This document shows, in pieces, positions 26,851 through 36,544 of a DNA stretch of 64,000 nt. The notes beneath the pieces are model-generated. The model saw only the letters and a program-made list of their open reading frames with translations. It did no database searches and had not been told where the DNA came from. Source of the DNA: Paenibacillus sp. UNC499MF (lineage in GTDB: Bacteria > Bacillota > Bacilli > Paenibacillales > NBRC-103111); the NCBI RefSeq assembly GCF_900107975.1, contig NZ_FNVF01000005.1:1-64000 (forward strand), given 5' to 3'. Position numbers and translations under genes: made by a program. How positions within the stretch are numbered: the first letter of the stretch is position 1; every line of letters begins with the position of its first letter.

Positions 26851-28689
26851 CTATGCCGATGCGGCCGTGAGCTGCTGCATCAGCCGCTTCTCGGCGAAGA
26901 CGTACCGCATCAGCGCCTCCTGGGCTTCCGCCAGAAGCGGGGCGGACGGCGACTTGCCGTACTCGCCGAGCTTCGTGACCGCCTTGGCGAGAGCCGCGTT
27001 CATCTCCTCGACCTGCGGCTTGGCCGCGTCGGGAATTCCCGCGGCTACCGCCGGCTGCAGGGCCGCCCACGCCTTGGCGGCGGCGTCGAGCGGCTGCAGC
27101 GAGGCCGCGTCGAGCGCGCCCGGCGAAGCCTCCGCCATCTTCGCGGCGGACAAGCTGCCGGCCGTGCCGGCGACCTTCGCGCCCTGCGCGAGATAATCCG
27201 CGAGCGGCTGGGCGCTGCCGCTCTTCCAGTACACCTTGCCGACAGCGGGAAGATCGAGCGGCTTCGCGAAGACTTCGATTTTCTTGGCGGCAAGGGCGGC
27301 TTTCAGCTTCGCGGCGTCCTCCTTGCTCCCGGCCACTCCGACGTATACCGTCGTCTTCGTGCCGGGTTCGGCTGCCGCCGCGGCGCCTTTGCTCCGCGCG
27401 TCGGTGCGTGCGGTCTCCGCGCTCTGCGGCGTGCTGAAGATGCCGTTCTGCAGCACGGTGTAGGAGCGCGCCGGGATGGACGCCGCCGCAGTCGGCCCGC
27501 CGGCCGGCGAGACGGCGGCAGGCGCGGAGGCCGCCGGTGCGGAAGCGGCCGGTGCGGCGTCATCCGGCTTCAGCGGCGTGACCGCACCCGGACTCGGCTG
27601 AGCCTGGGCGGTCGCAGCCGGACCCGCGTCGATCGTGATCGGCTTCTCCGCACCGCCCGAGAACATGGAAAGGACGAAATAGCCGAAAGCCGCCCCGGTT
27701 ACCATCGCTCCCGCCACCGATGTAGAGATGCGCAGCAAGCCTCCCCGCCCGGTCCGGGAAACGCGTACGCCCGATTTTTGGGATTCCTCCCAATGAAGTC
27801 GGTTGTACGGATCCTCGTAGACAGGCTCCCTGCGGTATGCCGGCGTCTCGTCTTCATAATAGGCGGGCTCTTCCCGGTTCCGGCCCCGCCTCGGATTGTG
27901 ACCCAAAGGGGGCGATTCCGCAAGCTGCCGTTCATAGTAGTCCCTCTCCCCGGCGCTTCTTCTCTCCCTCATATCCGGCACCGGCACGCCGCCGGGTACG
28001 GAACGGGCATGACCGTCATCTTCCCGCTCGTCTTTTTGCGGAGCATACAGGCTGTTATAGCCCGGCGAGGAAGCTGTCCCGTAATCGATAAAGCCGCTGG
28101 GATCCTCCGGCCAGCCCATGTTGGACGGCAGGGGATAGCGTTCCCCTCGTCCCCGTTCACCCGCATGGGCCCGCTCCGCTGCCGGTTCTTCCCTAAACCG
28201 GTAATCCGTATAATCGTCCGCCTGCTCGGAAGGACCCTCAAAGTCCCTTCTCCCCCTCCCGGCATCTTCGTCTCTGCGTTCCCCGAACGCGGTCCGGTCC
28301 AAATCCTCGTATTCCCGTCTTCTTTCTTTTTCTTCCCTGAAACGTTCGTTGATCGTGCTTTCAAAATGGCCCGAGTCTCCCCGGTAACCCGGTTCCGTTT
28401 CCCGGATAAGCTTGGCGATCCGTTCTGTCTCGGTATCGTAAGGACTCTGCCAAGTACCGAAATCGGCCGTATACTCATTCAGCCCTTCCCGGTCCGCGGG
28501 TGCCTCTTCCGATTCCCTGCGGTTTTGCCGGTTTCGTTTCGCTCTATCCGCCTCCGCGTCTCTCCAAAGCGTTTCCGACACCGAAAACTCTTCTCTCGTC
28601 AAAGGTATAATTTTGCCGCCCGATTTATCTTCTTTACGGTTTGTCCGGTCGTTTCCGTCTATACGATAAGAAATTCTCGCTTTATTCAT
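26851..28689 (-). CDS. SPOR-domain sporulation protein, SpoIIB-like
   Basis: 612 residues from ATG 28689, nine bases after AAGGAG; an ATG three codons earlier touches that site and is rejected. The N-terminal half (1-315) is highly charged, rich in Arg, Glu and Asp and probably disordered; one membrane helix at about 318-343 (LLRISTSVAGAMVTGAAFGY...); an Ala/Pro linker; a SPOR domain at about 408-480 (RSYTVLQNGIFSTPQSAETA... VYVGVAGSKEDAAKLKAAL) that binds denuded glycan at the septum; and an Ala-rich helical C-terminus. Topology and place upstream of maf match SpoIIB, which helps septal peptidoglycan degradation in engulfment. The N-terminal part is much longer than in B. subtilis SpoIIB, and the name rests on synteny plus the SPOR domain. 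Confidence 0.75.
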   Translation of the reverse strand: MNKARISYRIDGNDRTNRKEDKSGGKIIPLTREEFSVSETLWRDAEADRAKRNRQNRRESEEAPADREGLNEYTADFGTWQSPYDTETERIAKLIRETEPGYRGDSGHFESTINERFREEKERRREYEDLDRTAFGERRDEDAGRGRRDFEGPSEQADDYTDYRFREEPAAERAHAGERGRGERYPLPSNMGWPEDPSGFIDYGTASSPGYNSLYAPQKDEREDDGHARSVPGGVPVPDMRERRSAGERDYYERQLAESPPLGHNPRRGRNREEPAYYEDETPAYRREPVYEDPYNRLHWEESQKSGVRVSRTGRGGLLRISTSVAGAMVTGAAFGYFVLSMFSGGAEKPITIDAGPAATAQAQPSPGAVTPLKPDDAAPAASAPAASAPAAVSPAGGPTAAASIPARSYTVLQNGIFSTPQSAETARTDARSKGAAAAAEPGTKTTVYVGVAGSKEDAAKLKAALAAKKIEVFAKPLDLPAVGKVYWKSGSAQPLADYLAQGAKVAGTAGSLSAAKMAEASPGALDAASLQPLDAAAKAWAALQPAVAAGIPDAAKPQVEEMNAALAKAVTKLGEYGKSPSAPLLAEAQEALMRYVFAEKRLMQQLTAASA

Positions 28690-28839
28690 ACGGCCCATCT
28701 CCTTATCCGCGTTCTGCTATCAGCCTATGAACGGGAACGGAAAAATATGTCCGGGCCCCGGAAATTTTACTAGACTGGAGATTTCCCAAAAGCTGGTATA
28801 TGGTATACATATACGGTCCATAACGGAGGGAACCCCATC

Positions 28840-29160
28840 GTGAAGCTTGGTGATACAAGAAAAACTTTGCTGTTTGCAAGTATACTCGCTGTTTTGGGCT
28901 TTATCGTTTTTGCGGCCATTCCGGACTCCAATCCATCCACGACTCTGTACGTGTTCAATCCCCACGCTGATTTAACGCGGGAACAGCTGGAACAGCTGAA
29001 TGGGGCGCGCATTGATATCATTTCTTATAACCCGCCTATGGAAACGTTTAAGATCACGTCGTTCCCCACCTACGTTCTGGTAAAAACCGAAACACAGGAA
29101 TTAGTAGGGATCACGAACGATTTTGCGGAACTGGCGAAAATGCGAAAGACTATCAAGTAG
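28840..29160 (+). CDS. Small membrane-anchored protein with a thioredoxin-like segment
   Basis: 106 residues from a GTG 10 bases after GGAGGG. An N-terminal membrane helix (about 9-27, LLFASILAVLGFIVFAAI) is followed by an outside domain of about 80 residues. I do not recognise the family. The part TFKITSFPTYVLVKTETQELV looks like the cis-proline region and last strands of a thioredoxin fold, but there is no CxxC; any role as a redox enzyme is unlikely, a binding role is possible. On the plus strand between the divergent SpoIIB-like gene and convergent murC. Confidence 0.65.
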   Translation: MKLGDTRKTLLFASILAVLGFIVFAAIPDSNPSTTLYVFNPHADLTREQLEQLNGARIDIISYNPPMETFKITSFPTYVLVKTETQELVGITNDFAELAKMRKTIK

Positions 29161-29303
29161 GCTTTCAAGTTCGCGCCGCGCCTCACGCCGCTTTGGACAA
29201 AATGGCGTTACTTGCGGCGGAATAGTAAAGCGGCCATTCTCCTTTTTACGGGCGGACTGACAAATCGGCCCTCTCCCTTCTCGGAACGTCTGATTTCCCC
29301 CAT

Positions 29304-29340
29304 AAAAAAACCTCCCGTCAGCGAGAGCTGCGGAAGGTTT
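29304..29340 (-). terminator. Terminator after murC
   Basis: Minus strand: AAACCTTCCG pairs with CGGGAGGTTT (one G-U pair) and is followed by seven T. It lies about 50 bases beyond the murC stop. Confidence 0.8.
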
Positions 29341-29388
29341 CGTACTGCGGCGTGCCGCATGTTTTCGAATTTTACTGCAAAAGATTTC

Positions 29389-30789
29389 TCAGTTCGCCTC
29401 ATAGCGGGCGCGAAGCGTTTTCGCGAGACCGTCCGCCGTTTTCCAGATGTCTCCGGCTCCCATCGTAATAACGAGGTCGCCCGGTTTAACGCGGTCCGTC
29501 AAATAGACCTCCGCTTCGCCGCGGGTCGGAATGTAGGTGACATTCGGATTGCTGTTCTTGCGGATCAGTTCGACGAGTTTCTCGGAGCTGATGCCTTCGA
29601 TCTGCTTCTCGCCGGCCGGCGAGTAGATGTCGGTGATCAGCACCTCGTCCGCCTCTTTGAAAGCATGGCTGAACTGTTCGAATAAGTAAAACGTACGCGT
29701 ATAGCGCTGGGGCTGGAACACCGCGATAAGATGCTTGCCGGTCGCTTTGGCCGCCGAGATTGTCGCCTCGATTTCCGTAGGGTGATGGGCGTAATCGTCG
29801 ATTACGAGAATATCGTTCACTTCGCCCAGCACCTGAAATCTCCGTTTGGCGCCGCGGAACTCCTCGATCGCCCCGGCGATCTGCTCGAAGGTAAGGCCGG
29901 CTTCCAGACACGTGATCAGCGTGGCCATCGCATTGTATACGTTGTGCCGGCCGGGAACCGACAAGCGCACCTTGCCGAGCGTTTCGCCGCCGTGGCGGAC
30001 GCTGAAGGATACTTTCCGGTCGCCCAGCTCGATATCCGTCGCCACATAGTCGGCATCCCGGTCAATGGCGTAAGTAAGGGTCTCGCTTTTGATCTGCGGA
30101 AGCATGCCCCGCAAATATTCGTCGTCAAGACAGATGATCGCCTTGCCGTCTTCTCTCACCTGACTGAGAAACTGGGCATAGGCTTTTTTCAGATTCTCAA
30201 AATCTCCGTCATAGTTTTCGAGATGATCCGCCTCGATATTATTCACAAGCGCCAGCGTCGGATGATACTGCAGGAAAGTGCCGTCGCTCTCGTCCGCTTC
30301 GGCCACCACATAGTCGCCTTTGCCCGCTTTGGCATTGGAGCCGATGTTCATGATTTCGCCGCCGATGATATACGTCGGATCGGTTCCGCAGCGTTCCATC
30401 ACAAGCGCGATCATGGAAGAAGTCGTCGTTTTGCCGTGCGCTCCGGCGACCGCGATCCCTTTGCGCTCATTCATCAATCTCGCAAGCATTTGCGAGCGGT
30501 GAATGACCGGAATGTTCTGCTCTCCGGCCGCGACCATTTCCACATTGTCCTTGGACAGCGCCGTGGAATAGACCACGAGGTCCGCTCCGTTCACGTTCCC
30601 GGCTTCATGCCCGATATAAACGCGGGCACCTTTGGCCCTAAGCTTTTCCGTCAGTTCCTGCTGGGCCAGATCGGAGCCGGACACCTGGTAACCCATTTCC
30701 AGCATCACTTTGGCGATCGCACTCATACCGTAGCCGCCGATGCCGATAAAATGTACGTGTTCTGGGGTATTCAATGTCGTTCTCACCAT
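29389..30789 (-). CDS. murC: UDP-N-acetylmuramate--L-alanine ligase
   Basis: 466 residues from ATG 30789, which overlaps the folC stop; a TTG at 30774 (MNTPEHVHFIGIGGYGM) with GGTGAG seven bases upstream is an equally good start. Adds L-alanine to UDP-MurNAc with ATP in the cytoplasm. Motifs: N-terminal GIGGYGMSAIAKVM, ATP loop GIAVAGAHGKTTTSSM (about 111-126), VAEADESDGTFLQYHP, the acceptor-binding GRHNVYNAMA and DDYAHHPTEI. Linked to valS and folC, unlike B. subtilis where murC is elsewhere. Confidence 0.96.
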   Translation of the reverse strand: MVRTTLNTPEHVHFIGIGGYGMSAIAKVMLEMGYQVSGSDLAQQELTEKLRAKGARVYIGHEAGNVNGADLVVYSTALSKDNVEMVAAGEQNIPVIHRSQMLARLMNERKGIAVAGAHGKTTTSSMIALVMERCGTDPTYIIGGEIMNIGSNAKAGKGDYVVAEADESDGTFLQYHPTLALVNNIEADHLENYDGDFENLKKAYAQFLSQVREDGKAIICLDDEYLRGMLPQIKSETLTYAIDRDADYVATDIELGDRKVSFSVRHGGETLGKVRLSVPGRHNVYNAMATLITCLEAGLTFEQIAGAIEEFRGAKRRFQVLGEVNDILVIDDYAHHPTEIEATISAAKATGKHLIAVFQPQRYTRTFYLFEQFSHAFKEADEVLITDIYSPAGEKQIEGISSEKLVELIRKNSNPNVTYIPTRGEAEVYLTDRVKPGDLVITMGAGDIWKTADGLAKTLRARYEAN

Positions 30790-32159
30790 CCTTTTTCAGA
30801 GTCGGTCGTGTATAAGAGCCAAGAACGAACATCAGAAATCAAGTAGAGCGTGCCGGATACGACCGCCAGATCATCCTGTCCCGTTCGGTGCTTCAATTGT
30901 TCCAGGGCTTTCTTCCAATCCGGTTCCACCACGATATCGATATCCCGGTTCACGTCCAGTTCCCGGAGGGTCTCCCGGGCCCGGTCGGCCAGACGGGACG
31001 CACTTTCTTTTTTATGAAAATCCGGTTCCGTAAGGATAAGCGTATCCACCATTGGTAGTATATGCCTGAAATAGCCGGGTTGATTCTTCGTGGACAACAT
31101 GCCGGCCATCAAATGCAGTTTCTTGTAGGAATACGTGTCTTTCAAAGCTGCGGCCAGTGTCTGCGCCCCTTCGGGGTTATGGGCTCCGTCCAGCAGAATC
31201 CGCGGATTATCGGAAACCATCTCAAGGCGGCCGGGCCACTGTGTTTCGCTCATGGCGGCGAAAAGATCTTCGTCGTCCACGATAAGCGCGTTATACTGGC
31301 GCAGGACTTCGAGCGTCATTAACGCCGCAGCGGCATTTTTCAGCTGGTGCGCCCCGTTGAGGGAAACCGGCACGTTCTCGATCGAACGGAACGGTCCCGT
31401 GAAGTTCAGCTTCTGGCCGTCCAGCTCCGTCGATACGGGCTCGTAAGTAAACTGCTTGCCGAGGAGATAAACGGTCGTGCGTTTGCTTTTCGCATCCCGG
31501 ATAAACAGTTCCGCAAGCTCAGGCTGTTCCACGGTCGTGACCAGGGGCACGCCGGGCTTAATGATGCCCGCCTTCTCAAGCGCCACCTGTTCCAGCGTAT
31601 CGCCGAGAATGTCCATATGATCGTGGCCGATGTTCGTGATAACGGAAATGACCGGCGAAACGATGTTAGTGCAGTCAAGCCGGCCGCCGAGCCCCACTTC
31701 CAGGACGACATAATCCGGAAACGTGACCGTGCCGAAATACAAGAGCGCCAGCGCCGTGCAAATTTCGAACATCGTCGGGGAACCCAGCTCGGTTTCCGCC
31801 ATTTCGTCGGCGACCGGCTTCAGCCGGTTCGCCAGGAGCAGCAGAGCCTCTTCTTCAATATCTTGACCGTTATACTGTATACGGTTCGTAAACTTTTCGA
31901 GATATGGGGACGTAAAGGTTCCGACATCGTATCCGCTGCGGACAAGAACCTTCGTCAGGAAGGCGCAGGTCGAGCCTTTGCCGTTCGTGCCGCCGACGTG
32001 TATAAACTTCAGTCTCCGGTGAGGATGACCGAATTTCTCCATCAGCAGGTCCATTCGTTTGAGCCCCGGTTTGATGCCGACCGGCACGAGACCGGTAATC
32101 CAGTTCACTGCTTCGGTGTAAGTCTTGAACGGGGAAGCCGCTTCTGTATGTTGTTCCAT
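30783..32159 (-). CDS. folC: Folylpolyglutamate synthase/dihydrofolate synthase
   Basis: 458 residues from ATG 32159, eight bases after AAAGGG; the ATG three codons earlier is inside that site. Adds glutamate to dihydropteroate and folates. Mur-ligase-like ATP loop HVGGTNGKGSTCAF (about 54-67), KAGIIKPGVPLVTTV, HQLKNAAAALMTLEVL and LDGAHNPEGA are all present. Between valS and murC. Confidence 0.96.
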   Translation of the reverse strand: MEQHTEAASPFKTYTEAVNWITGLVPVGIKPGLKRMDLLMEKFGHPHRRLKFIHVGGTNGKGSTCAFLTKVLVRSGYDVGTFTSPYLEKFTNRIQYNGQDIEEEALLLLANRLKPVADEMAETELGSPTMFEICTALALLYFGTVTFPDYVVLEVGLGGRLDCTNIVSPVISVITNIGHDHMDILGDTLEQVALEKAGIIKPGVPLVTTVEQPELAELFIRDAKSKRTTVYLLGKQFTYEPVSTELDGQKLNFTGPFRSIENVPVSLNGAHQLKNAAAALMTLEVLRQYNALIVDDEDLFAAMSETQWPGRLEMVSDNPRILLDGAHNPEGAQTLAAALKDTYSYKKLHLMAGMLSTKNQPGYFRHILPMVDTLILTEPDFHKKESASRLADRARETLRELDVNRDIDIVVEPDWKKALEQLKHRTGQDDLAVVSGTLYLISDVRSWLLYTTDSEKGW

Positions 32160-32237
32160 GACTATCATCCCTTTGATTGATGTGAATCGCGGTGCTCCCC
32201 GCCAAACCGGACGGGTGCACCGCGATATAATGCAGGC

Positions 32238-34904
32238 TTAGGCTTTCAATTCGGCCAGACGGGCAACGACTTTGTCGCGCTTGTCCGCGTAGTCGGCCAT
32301 TTTCGCTTTTTCTTCCTCAATGACTTTGGCCGGAGCTTTGGCGATGAAGCCCTCATTGGAAAGCTTCTTCTCGATCCGGGTCACTTCTCCGATGAGCGTC
32401 TGCATTTCCTTCTCCAGACGGGCCACTTCCTGGGCAATGTCGATAAGTCCCGCGAGCGGCAGGAATAGCTCCGCTCCCGTCACGACAGCCGTCATCGCCT
32501 TATCGGGCGACGCCAAGCCTGCGGAAATGCTCAGCTCCGAAGTGCTGCAGAAACGGCGGAGATACTCTTCGTTGCGGGAAAGAATCGTCTCCACGTCCTG
32601 GCCGGAAGGCTTGACGAGCAGCTCGATTTTCTTGCTCATCGGAACGTTCACTTCCGCACGGATGTTGCGCACGGAGCGGATAATGTCCATGAGCAGCTCC
32701 ATCTCGCGCACTGCCTCCGGCGCTTCGAACTGCGCATCGTACACCGGCCAGGCGGCCAGCGTAATCGTATCGCCTTCGTGCGGCAGATGCTGCCAGATCT
32801 CTTCCGAGATGAACGGCATGAACGGGTGAATCAGGCGCTGCGTCCGGTCAAGCACATAGGCCAGCACGGATTTCGTCGTTTTCTTGGCCGCTTCGTCCTC
32901 CCCGTACAGGGAGAGCTTGCTGAACTCGATGTACCAGTCGCACAGATCGTCCCAAATGAAGTTGTACAGCAGACGGCCGGTTTCGCCGAATTCGTATTGG
33001 TCGATCAGCCGGGTCACATCGCGTGCCGTTTCGTTCAGGCGGTGCAGAATCCAGCGGTCGGCCGTTCCGAGCTTGCCGCTCAGATCGATGTCCGCGGCCG
33101 TGAAGCCTTCGAGATTCATCAGCGCAAAGCGCGAAGCGTTCCAAATCTTGTTCGCGAAGTTGCGCGTCTGCTCCACGCGTTCGATACGGAAGCGCAGATC
33201 CTGTCCCGGCGTGCTCGAAGTCGAAAGCATATAGCGCATCGCATCCGCGCCGTATTTCTCGATAATTTCCAGAGGATCGACGCCGTTGCCCAGCGATTTG
33301 GACATTTTACGGCCTTCCGAGTCGCGGATGAGGCCGTGCAGAAGTACGTCTTTAAACGGAACCTGATCCGTAAATTCCAGACCGCTGAAAATCATGCGGG
33401 CGACCCAGAAATAAATAATGTCATAGCCGGTCACAAGCACATTCGTCGGATAGTAGCGCTGCAAATCTTCCGTCTGCTCCGGCCAGCCGAGTGTCGAGAA
33501 CGGCCACAGCGCGGAGGAGAACCAGGTATCCAGGACATCCTCGTCCTGACGGATATTCTCGCTTCCGCAGTGCCCGCAGGCATGAGCGTCCTGCTGAGCG
33601 ACGGTCACTTCGCCGCAGTCCGCGCAGTACCAGGCCGGAATGCGGTGTCCCCACCAGAGCTGGCGGGAAATGCACCAGTCGCGTACATTTTCGATCCACT
33701 GCAGGTAGATTTTCTCGAAGCGGTCCGGAACGAAATTGACGCCGGTGCCGTTCTTCTGCGCTTCAATGGCGCGCTCGGCAAGCGGCTGCATTTTCACGAA
33801 CCACTGCGTGGACAAGTAAGGCTCTACGACGGCGCCGCTGCGCTCGCTGTGTCCGACCTGATGCACGTGTTCCTCGATTTTGACGAGGACTCCCTGCTCC
33901 TGCAGGTCGGCGACGATTTTCTTGCGGCAGTCCGCACGGTCCAGTCCCTGGTAAGGGCCCGCGTTCGCATTCATCGTGCCGGATTCGTCCATCACGAGAA
34001 TTTGCGGCAGGTCGTGGCGCTTGCCTACTTCGAAGTCGTTCGGATCATGCGCCGGTGTGATTTTAACCGCGCCGCTGCCGAAATCTTTCTCGACGTACTC
34101 GTCGGCGATCACCGGAATTTCACGGCCGACCACCGGCAGCACGAGCATTTTTCCGATCATATGCTTGTAACGCTCGTCTTCCGGATGAACGGCAACGGCC
34201 GTATCGCCAAGCATCGTTTCGGGACGGGTAGTCGCTACCGTAATGGAGCCGCTGCCGTCTTTAAGCGGATAAACGAGATGATACAGATTGCCCTGGATTT
34301 CTTTGTATTCAACCTCGATGTCGGACAAAGCGGTCCGCGCTTTCGGGTCCCAGTTAATAATGTATTTTCCGCGGTAAATAAGGCCCTTGTTGTACAGGCT
34401 CACGAAAACTTCGCGCACGGCTTTGGACAAGCCTTCGTCGAGCGTAAACCGTTCACGGGAATAGTCGAGGGAAAAGCCCATTTTCGCCCACTGCTCGCGG
34501 ATAGTTTCCGCATAAAGGTCTTTCCATTCCCACACTTTCTCCAGGAACTTCTCCCGTCCGAGGTCGTAGCGGGAAAGCCCTTCTTCGCGCAGCTTCTGCT
34601 CCACCTTGGTTTGTGTGGCGATGCCCGCGTGGTCGGAGCCCGGAAGCCAGAGAGCGTCATAGCCCTGCATCCGCTTCGTACGCACCAGAATATCCTGCAG
34701 CGTAAAATCGAGCGCATGGCCCAGGTGCAGCATTCCCGTTACGTTCGGCGGCGGGATTACAATCGTATAAGTTTCCGCGTCCGGACGTTGTCCGGCACGG
34801 AAATATCCGTTAGAAATCCAGTAGTCGTACCATTTTTTCTCGCTTTGCGAGGGATCGTAGGTTGTCGGCATGGATACCGAGTTTTTATCGCTTGTTTCTG
34901 CCAT
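32238..34904 (-). CDS. valS: Valyl-tRNA synthetase
   Basis: 888 residues, normal length. Class I synthetase for valine. HLGH within [16 protein letters not shown] (60-63) and [12 protein letters not shown] (KMSKS) form the ATP site. An editing domain lies between them ([25 protein letters not shown]). The anticodon-binding region and a C-terminal coiled coil (about 815-888, [20 protein letters not shown]...) complete it. Preceded by a T-box leader. Confidence 0.98.
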   Translation of the reverse strand: MAETSDKNSVSMPTTYDPSQSEKKWYDYWISNGYFRAGQRPDAETYTIVIPPPNVTGMLHLGHALDFTLQDILVRTKRMQGYDALWLPGSDHAGIATQTKVEQKLREEGLSRYDLGREKFLEKVWEWKDLYAETIREQWAKMGFSLDYSRERFTLDEGLSKAVREVFVSLYNKGLIYRGKYIINWDPKARTALSDIEVEYKEIQGNLYHLVYPLKDGSGSITVATTRPETMLGDTAVAVHPEDERYKHMIGKMLVLPVVGREIPVIADEYVEKDFGSGAVKITPAHDPNDFEVGKRHDLPQILVMDESGTMNANAGPYQGLDRADCRKKIVADLQEQGVLVKIEEHVHQVGHSERSGAVVEPYLSTQWFVKMQPLAERAIEAQKNGTGVNFVPDRFEKIYLQWIENVRDWCISRQLWWGHRIPAWYCADCGEVTVAQQDAHACGHCGSENIRQDEDVLDTWFSSALWPFSTLGWPEQTEDLQRYYPTNVLVTGYDIIYFWVARMIFSGLEFTDQVPFKDVLLHGLIRDSEGRKMSKSLGNGVDPLEIIEKYGADAMRYMLSTSSTPGQDLRFRIERVEQTRNFANKIWNASRFALMNLEGFTAADIDLSGKLGTADRWILHRLNETARDVTRLIDQYEFGETGRLLYNFIWDDLCDWYIEFSKLSLYGEDEAAKKTTKSVLAYVLDRTQRLIHPFMPFISEEIWQHLPHEGDTITLAAWPVYDAQFEAPEAVREMELLMDIIRSVRNIRAEVNVPMSKKIELLVKPSGQDVETILSRNEEYLRRFCSTSELSISAGLASPDKAMTAVVTGAELFLPLAGLIDIAQEVARLEKEMQTLIGEVTRIEKKLSNEGFIAKAPAKVIEEEKAKMADYADKRDKVVARLAELKA

Positions 34905-34948
34905 AGTCCATTTCCTCCATTCAAGTACCTTGCGCAGCTGCTCCAGCT

Positions 34949-35271
34949 AACAAAAAAATCCCTTCGCCGCAAAGGACGAAAGGATGTGCTTCCGTGGTAC
35001 CACCTTCATTTCACGCCTGCTCCCGATACGAGCGAAACGTGACACTTGAGACGCATATAACGGTGCGGGCCGGTTCACGCTACACTTTTCCGCCTTAAAG
35101 CGGATGAGTGCTCACGCAAACAACTCCGGGGCGACTTCGTACGGCCGTTTGTTTCCCTGTGGAACCTTCCAGCGCTGCAATTCCACTCTCTGAAGGGCTC
35201 GCCGTCTACTACTCCCCATCCACGTCGATTCAACGTAATGAAAAATGTTTGTAAAGCAAACCGTTAAATTA
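34949..35271 (-). promoter_or_regulatory. T-box leader of valS
   Basis: The leader is about 320 bases. On the minus strand it contains GGGGAGTAGTAGACG near the 5' end, an AGAGAG loop element, the T-box AAGGTGGTACCACG (35006-34993) and a factor-independent terminator (ATCCTTTCG/CGAAGGGAT, nine pairs, then seven T; 34985-34952). Uncharged tRNA-Val would bind stem I and the T-box and prevent the terminator. I could not fix the specifier codon by eye; GUA or GUC occur in the right part (around 35135-35145). Confidence 0.92.
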
Positions 35272-35277
35272 CACTTT

Positions 35278-35307
35278 ATGATAAACCAAACGGACCAAAA
35301 ACGTCAA
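35278..35307 (-). promoter_or_regulatory. Promoter of valS
   Basis: Minus strand: -35 TTGACG (35307-35302), 18-base spacer, -10 TATCAT (35283-35278), immediately upstream of the T-box leader. Confidence 0.75.
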
Positions 35308-35401
35308 TCTTTTCAATGCGAAAAGGCTATTACTCATCATATCCATGAAGGCGCCCGCATAAACTGGTAGCGGAAATTTTTATTATCTGAGGGGGATACT
35401 C

Positions 35402-35566
35402 ATGCAAAAATGGTGGTGGAAAACCCGGTACACCGTTCGGGGCGTGCTTTTCCCGCTCATCTGCATTCAGTTTGTCCGCACGCTGATCTTTCCCAACGGC
35501 CTGGATGTTTTTCTTTTGTTCGTGCTTTTTTTGGCCTATCTCGGGTTTCTTCTGGACGTCTATTAA
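35402..35566 (+). CDS. 54-residue membrane peptide
   Basis: ATG seven bases after AGGGGG, then 54 codons ending in tandem stops. MQKWWWKTRYTVRGVLFPLI opens the protein: three tryptophans and a basic cluster, then two hydrophobic stretches (about 13-30 and 36-52) split by FPNGLD. I do not recognise it. The good ribosome binding site, clean frame and position in a gap between divergent regulatory DNA make it credible. It would sit in the membrane with its N-terminus probably inside. Confidence 0.6.
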   Translation: MQKWWWKTRYTVRGVLFPLICIQFVRTLIFPNGLDVFLLFVLFLAYLGFLLDVY

Positions 35567-35594
35567 TAATAGTAGGTTTGCGAAAAAAAGACGT

Positions 35595-35626
35595 AAAAAA
35601 CCGGCAACGCTGGATGCGTCACCGGC
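35595..35626 (-). terminator. Terminator after the GN-repeat secreted protein gene
   Basis: Minus strand: CCGG-TG-ACGC, loop ATCCA, GCGT-TG-CCGG, then TTTTTT; one internal two-base mismatch. Confidence 0.7.
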
Positions 35627-35634
35627 CGTACCTT

Positions 35635-36501
35635 TTACTTCACGATGGTATCAAGAAGCATGCGGCCTGTCTCCATCTGAATATCGTACTCACGTTGATA
35701 CTCGTTGATAATGTCGGTGCTGAATCCTTCATTCTGAAGCGTATTCTGGGCACTGCCCACAATATCCCTGAAATCGGACACGCACTGGGCGAAACGCTCG
35801 GAAGCTTCCTTATAAAGAGTGGATTTCTGATGCGTTGTCGTGGCCTGTGAAAACTGGATCGCGTAAGAAACGAGATCACGCTGGCACGCCGATTTCAGCG
35901 CATTCAGCTTTTGAATCGTTTCTTTGTTGATGGAGTCGTACCGGTCGTCACGGTCCTTGCCGCCGTTGCCGTTACCTTGGCCATTGTTGCCATTGCCATT
36001 GCCGTTGCCGTTGTTTCCGTTATTTCCGTTACCGTTGCCCTGGCCATTCCCTTGGCCGTTGTTTCCGTTGTTTCCGTTGTTTCCATTGTTGCCGTTGTTG
36101 CCGTTGTTGCCATTGTTGCCGTTGTTTCCTTTATCTTGGCCGTTGCCACCGGTCTGGCTGCCTTTGTCGGCGTCCTTGTCCGGACCTTTGTCCTGGCCGT
36201 TTCCGTTATTCTGCCCTTTCCCGTTACCGGAATCCGGAACCGGTGTTGGGACCGGTGTTGGAACTGGTGTCGGGACAGGCTTAGTCTCCGGCTTAGGGAT
36301 AGGGAACTTCTGATTGCCGCCCGTAAGAATCGGGAGCAGGTATTCATTCAGGAAGCCCCACACGTTATTGGCGAGCTGATCGAAACTCGCACGGGCATTC
36401 TGGTTGACCTCCGCTTGCGCATTCGCCTGTCCCGGCTGGAAAGCCGGGGATAACAGGGCCAGCAGCAGTGCGGCCACGAGCGCTTTATTTAACTTTTTCA
36501 C
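35635..36501 (-). CDS. Secreted protein with a Gly/Asn low-complexity linker
   Basis: 288 residues. Signal peptide about 1-28 (KALVAALLLALLSPAFQPGQ, cleavage after ANA). A short helical part (30-62) is followed by Pro/Thr/Val repeats (VPTPVPTPVPTPVP), a charged stretch, and then a long Gly-Asn-Gln tract (about residues 125-185, units GNN, GQGN). The C-terminal 100 residues are helical with two cysteines (LKSACQRDLVSY and SERFAQCVSDF) that could form a disulfide. Unknown family. The repeat looks like a flexible spacer of a wall or matrix protein. It neighbours another unknown membrane protein and the EPS locus, which hints at an envelope role only by position. Confidence 0.7.
   Translation of the reverse strand: MKKLNKALVAALLLALLSPAFQPGQANAQAEVNQNARASFDQLANNVWGFLNEYLLPILTGGNQKFPIPKPETKPVPTPVPTPVPTPVPDSGNGKGQNNGNGQDKGPDKDADKGSQTGGNGQDKGNNGNNGNNGNNGNNGNNGNNGNNGQGNGQGNGNGNNGNNGNGNGNGNNGQGNGNGGKDRDDRYDSINKETIQKLNALKSACQRDLVSYAIQFSQATTTHQKSTLYKEASERFAQCVSDFRDIVGSAQNTLQNEGFSTDIINEYQREYDIQMETGRMLLDTIVK
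36057..36129. repeat. 9-bp coding repeat (GNN units)
   Basis: About eight near-identical 9-base units (GTTGTTTCC or GTTGTTGCC on the plus strand) encode the GNN repeats of the secreted protein. Such tracts change length by slippage in steps of three residues without breaking the frame. Confidence 0.75.
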
Positions 36502-36544
36502 ACTTACACTCTCCTCTTGGCGGGCGTTCTGCCGGAACCAAAGC

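Noticed and set aside
26818-28773. 651-codon plus-strand frame
   Set aside because: Antisense of the SpoIIB-like gene; the length comes from the high GC and biased codons there.
32778-35042. 754-codon open frame on the plus strand across valS
   Set aside because: It is the antisense of valS and the T-box leader. The minus frame has complete valyl-tRNA synthetase motifs; the plus frame has none.
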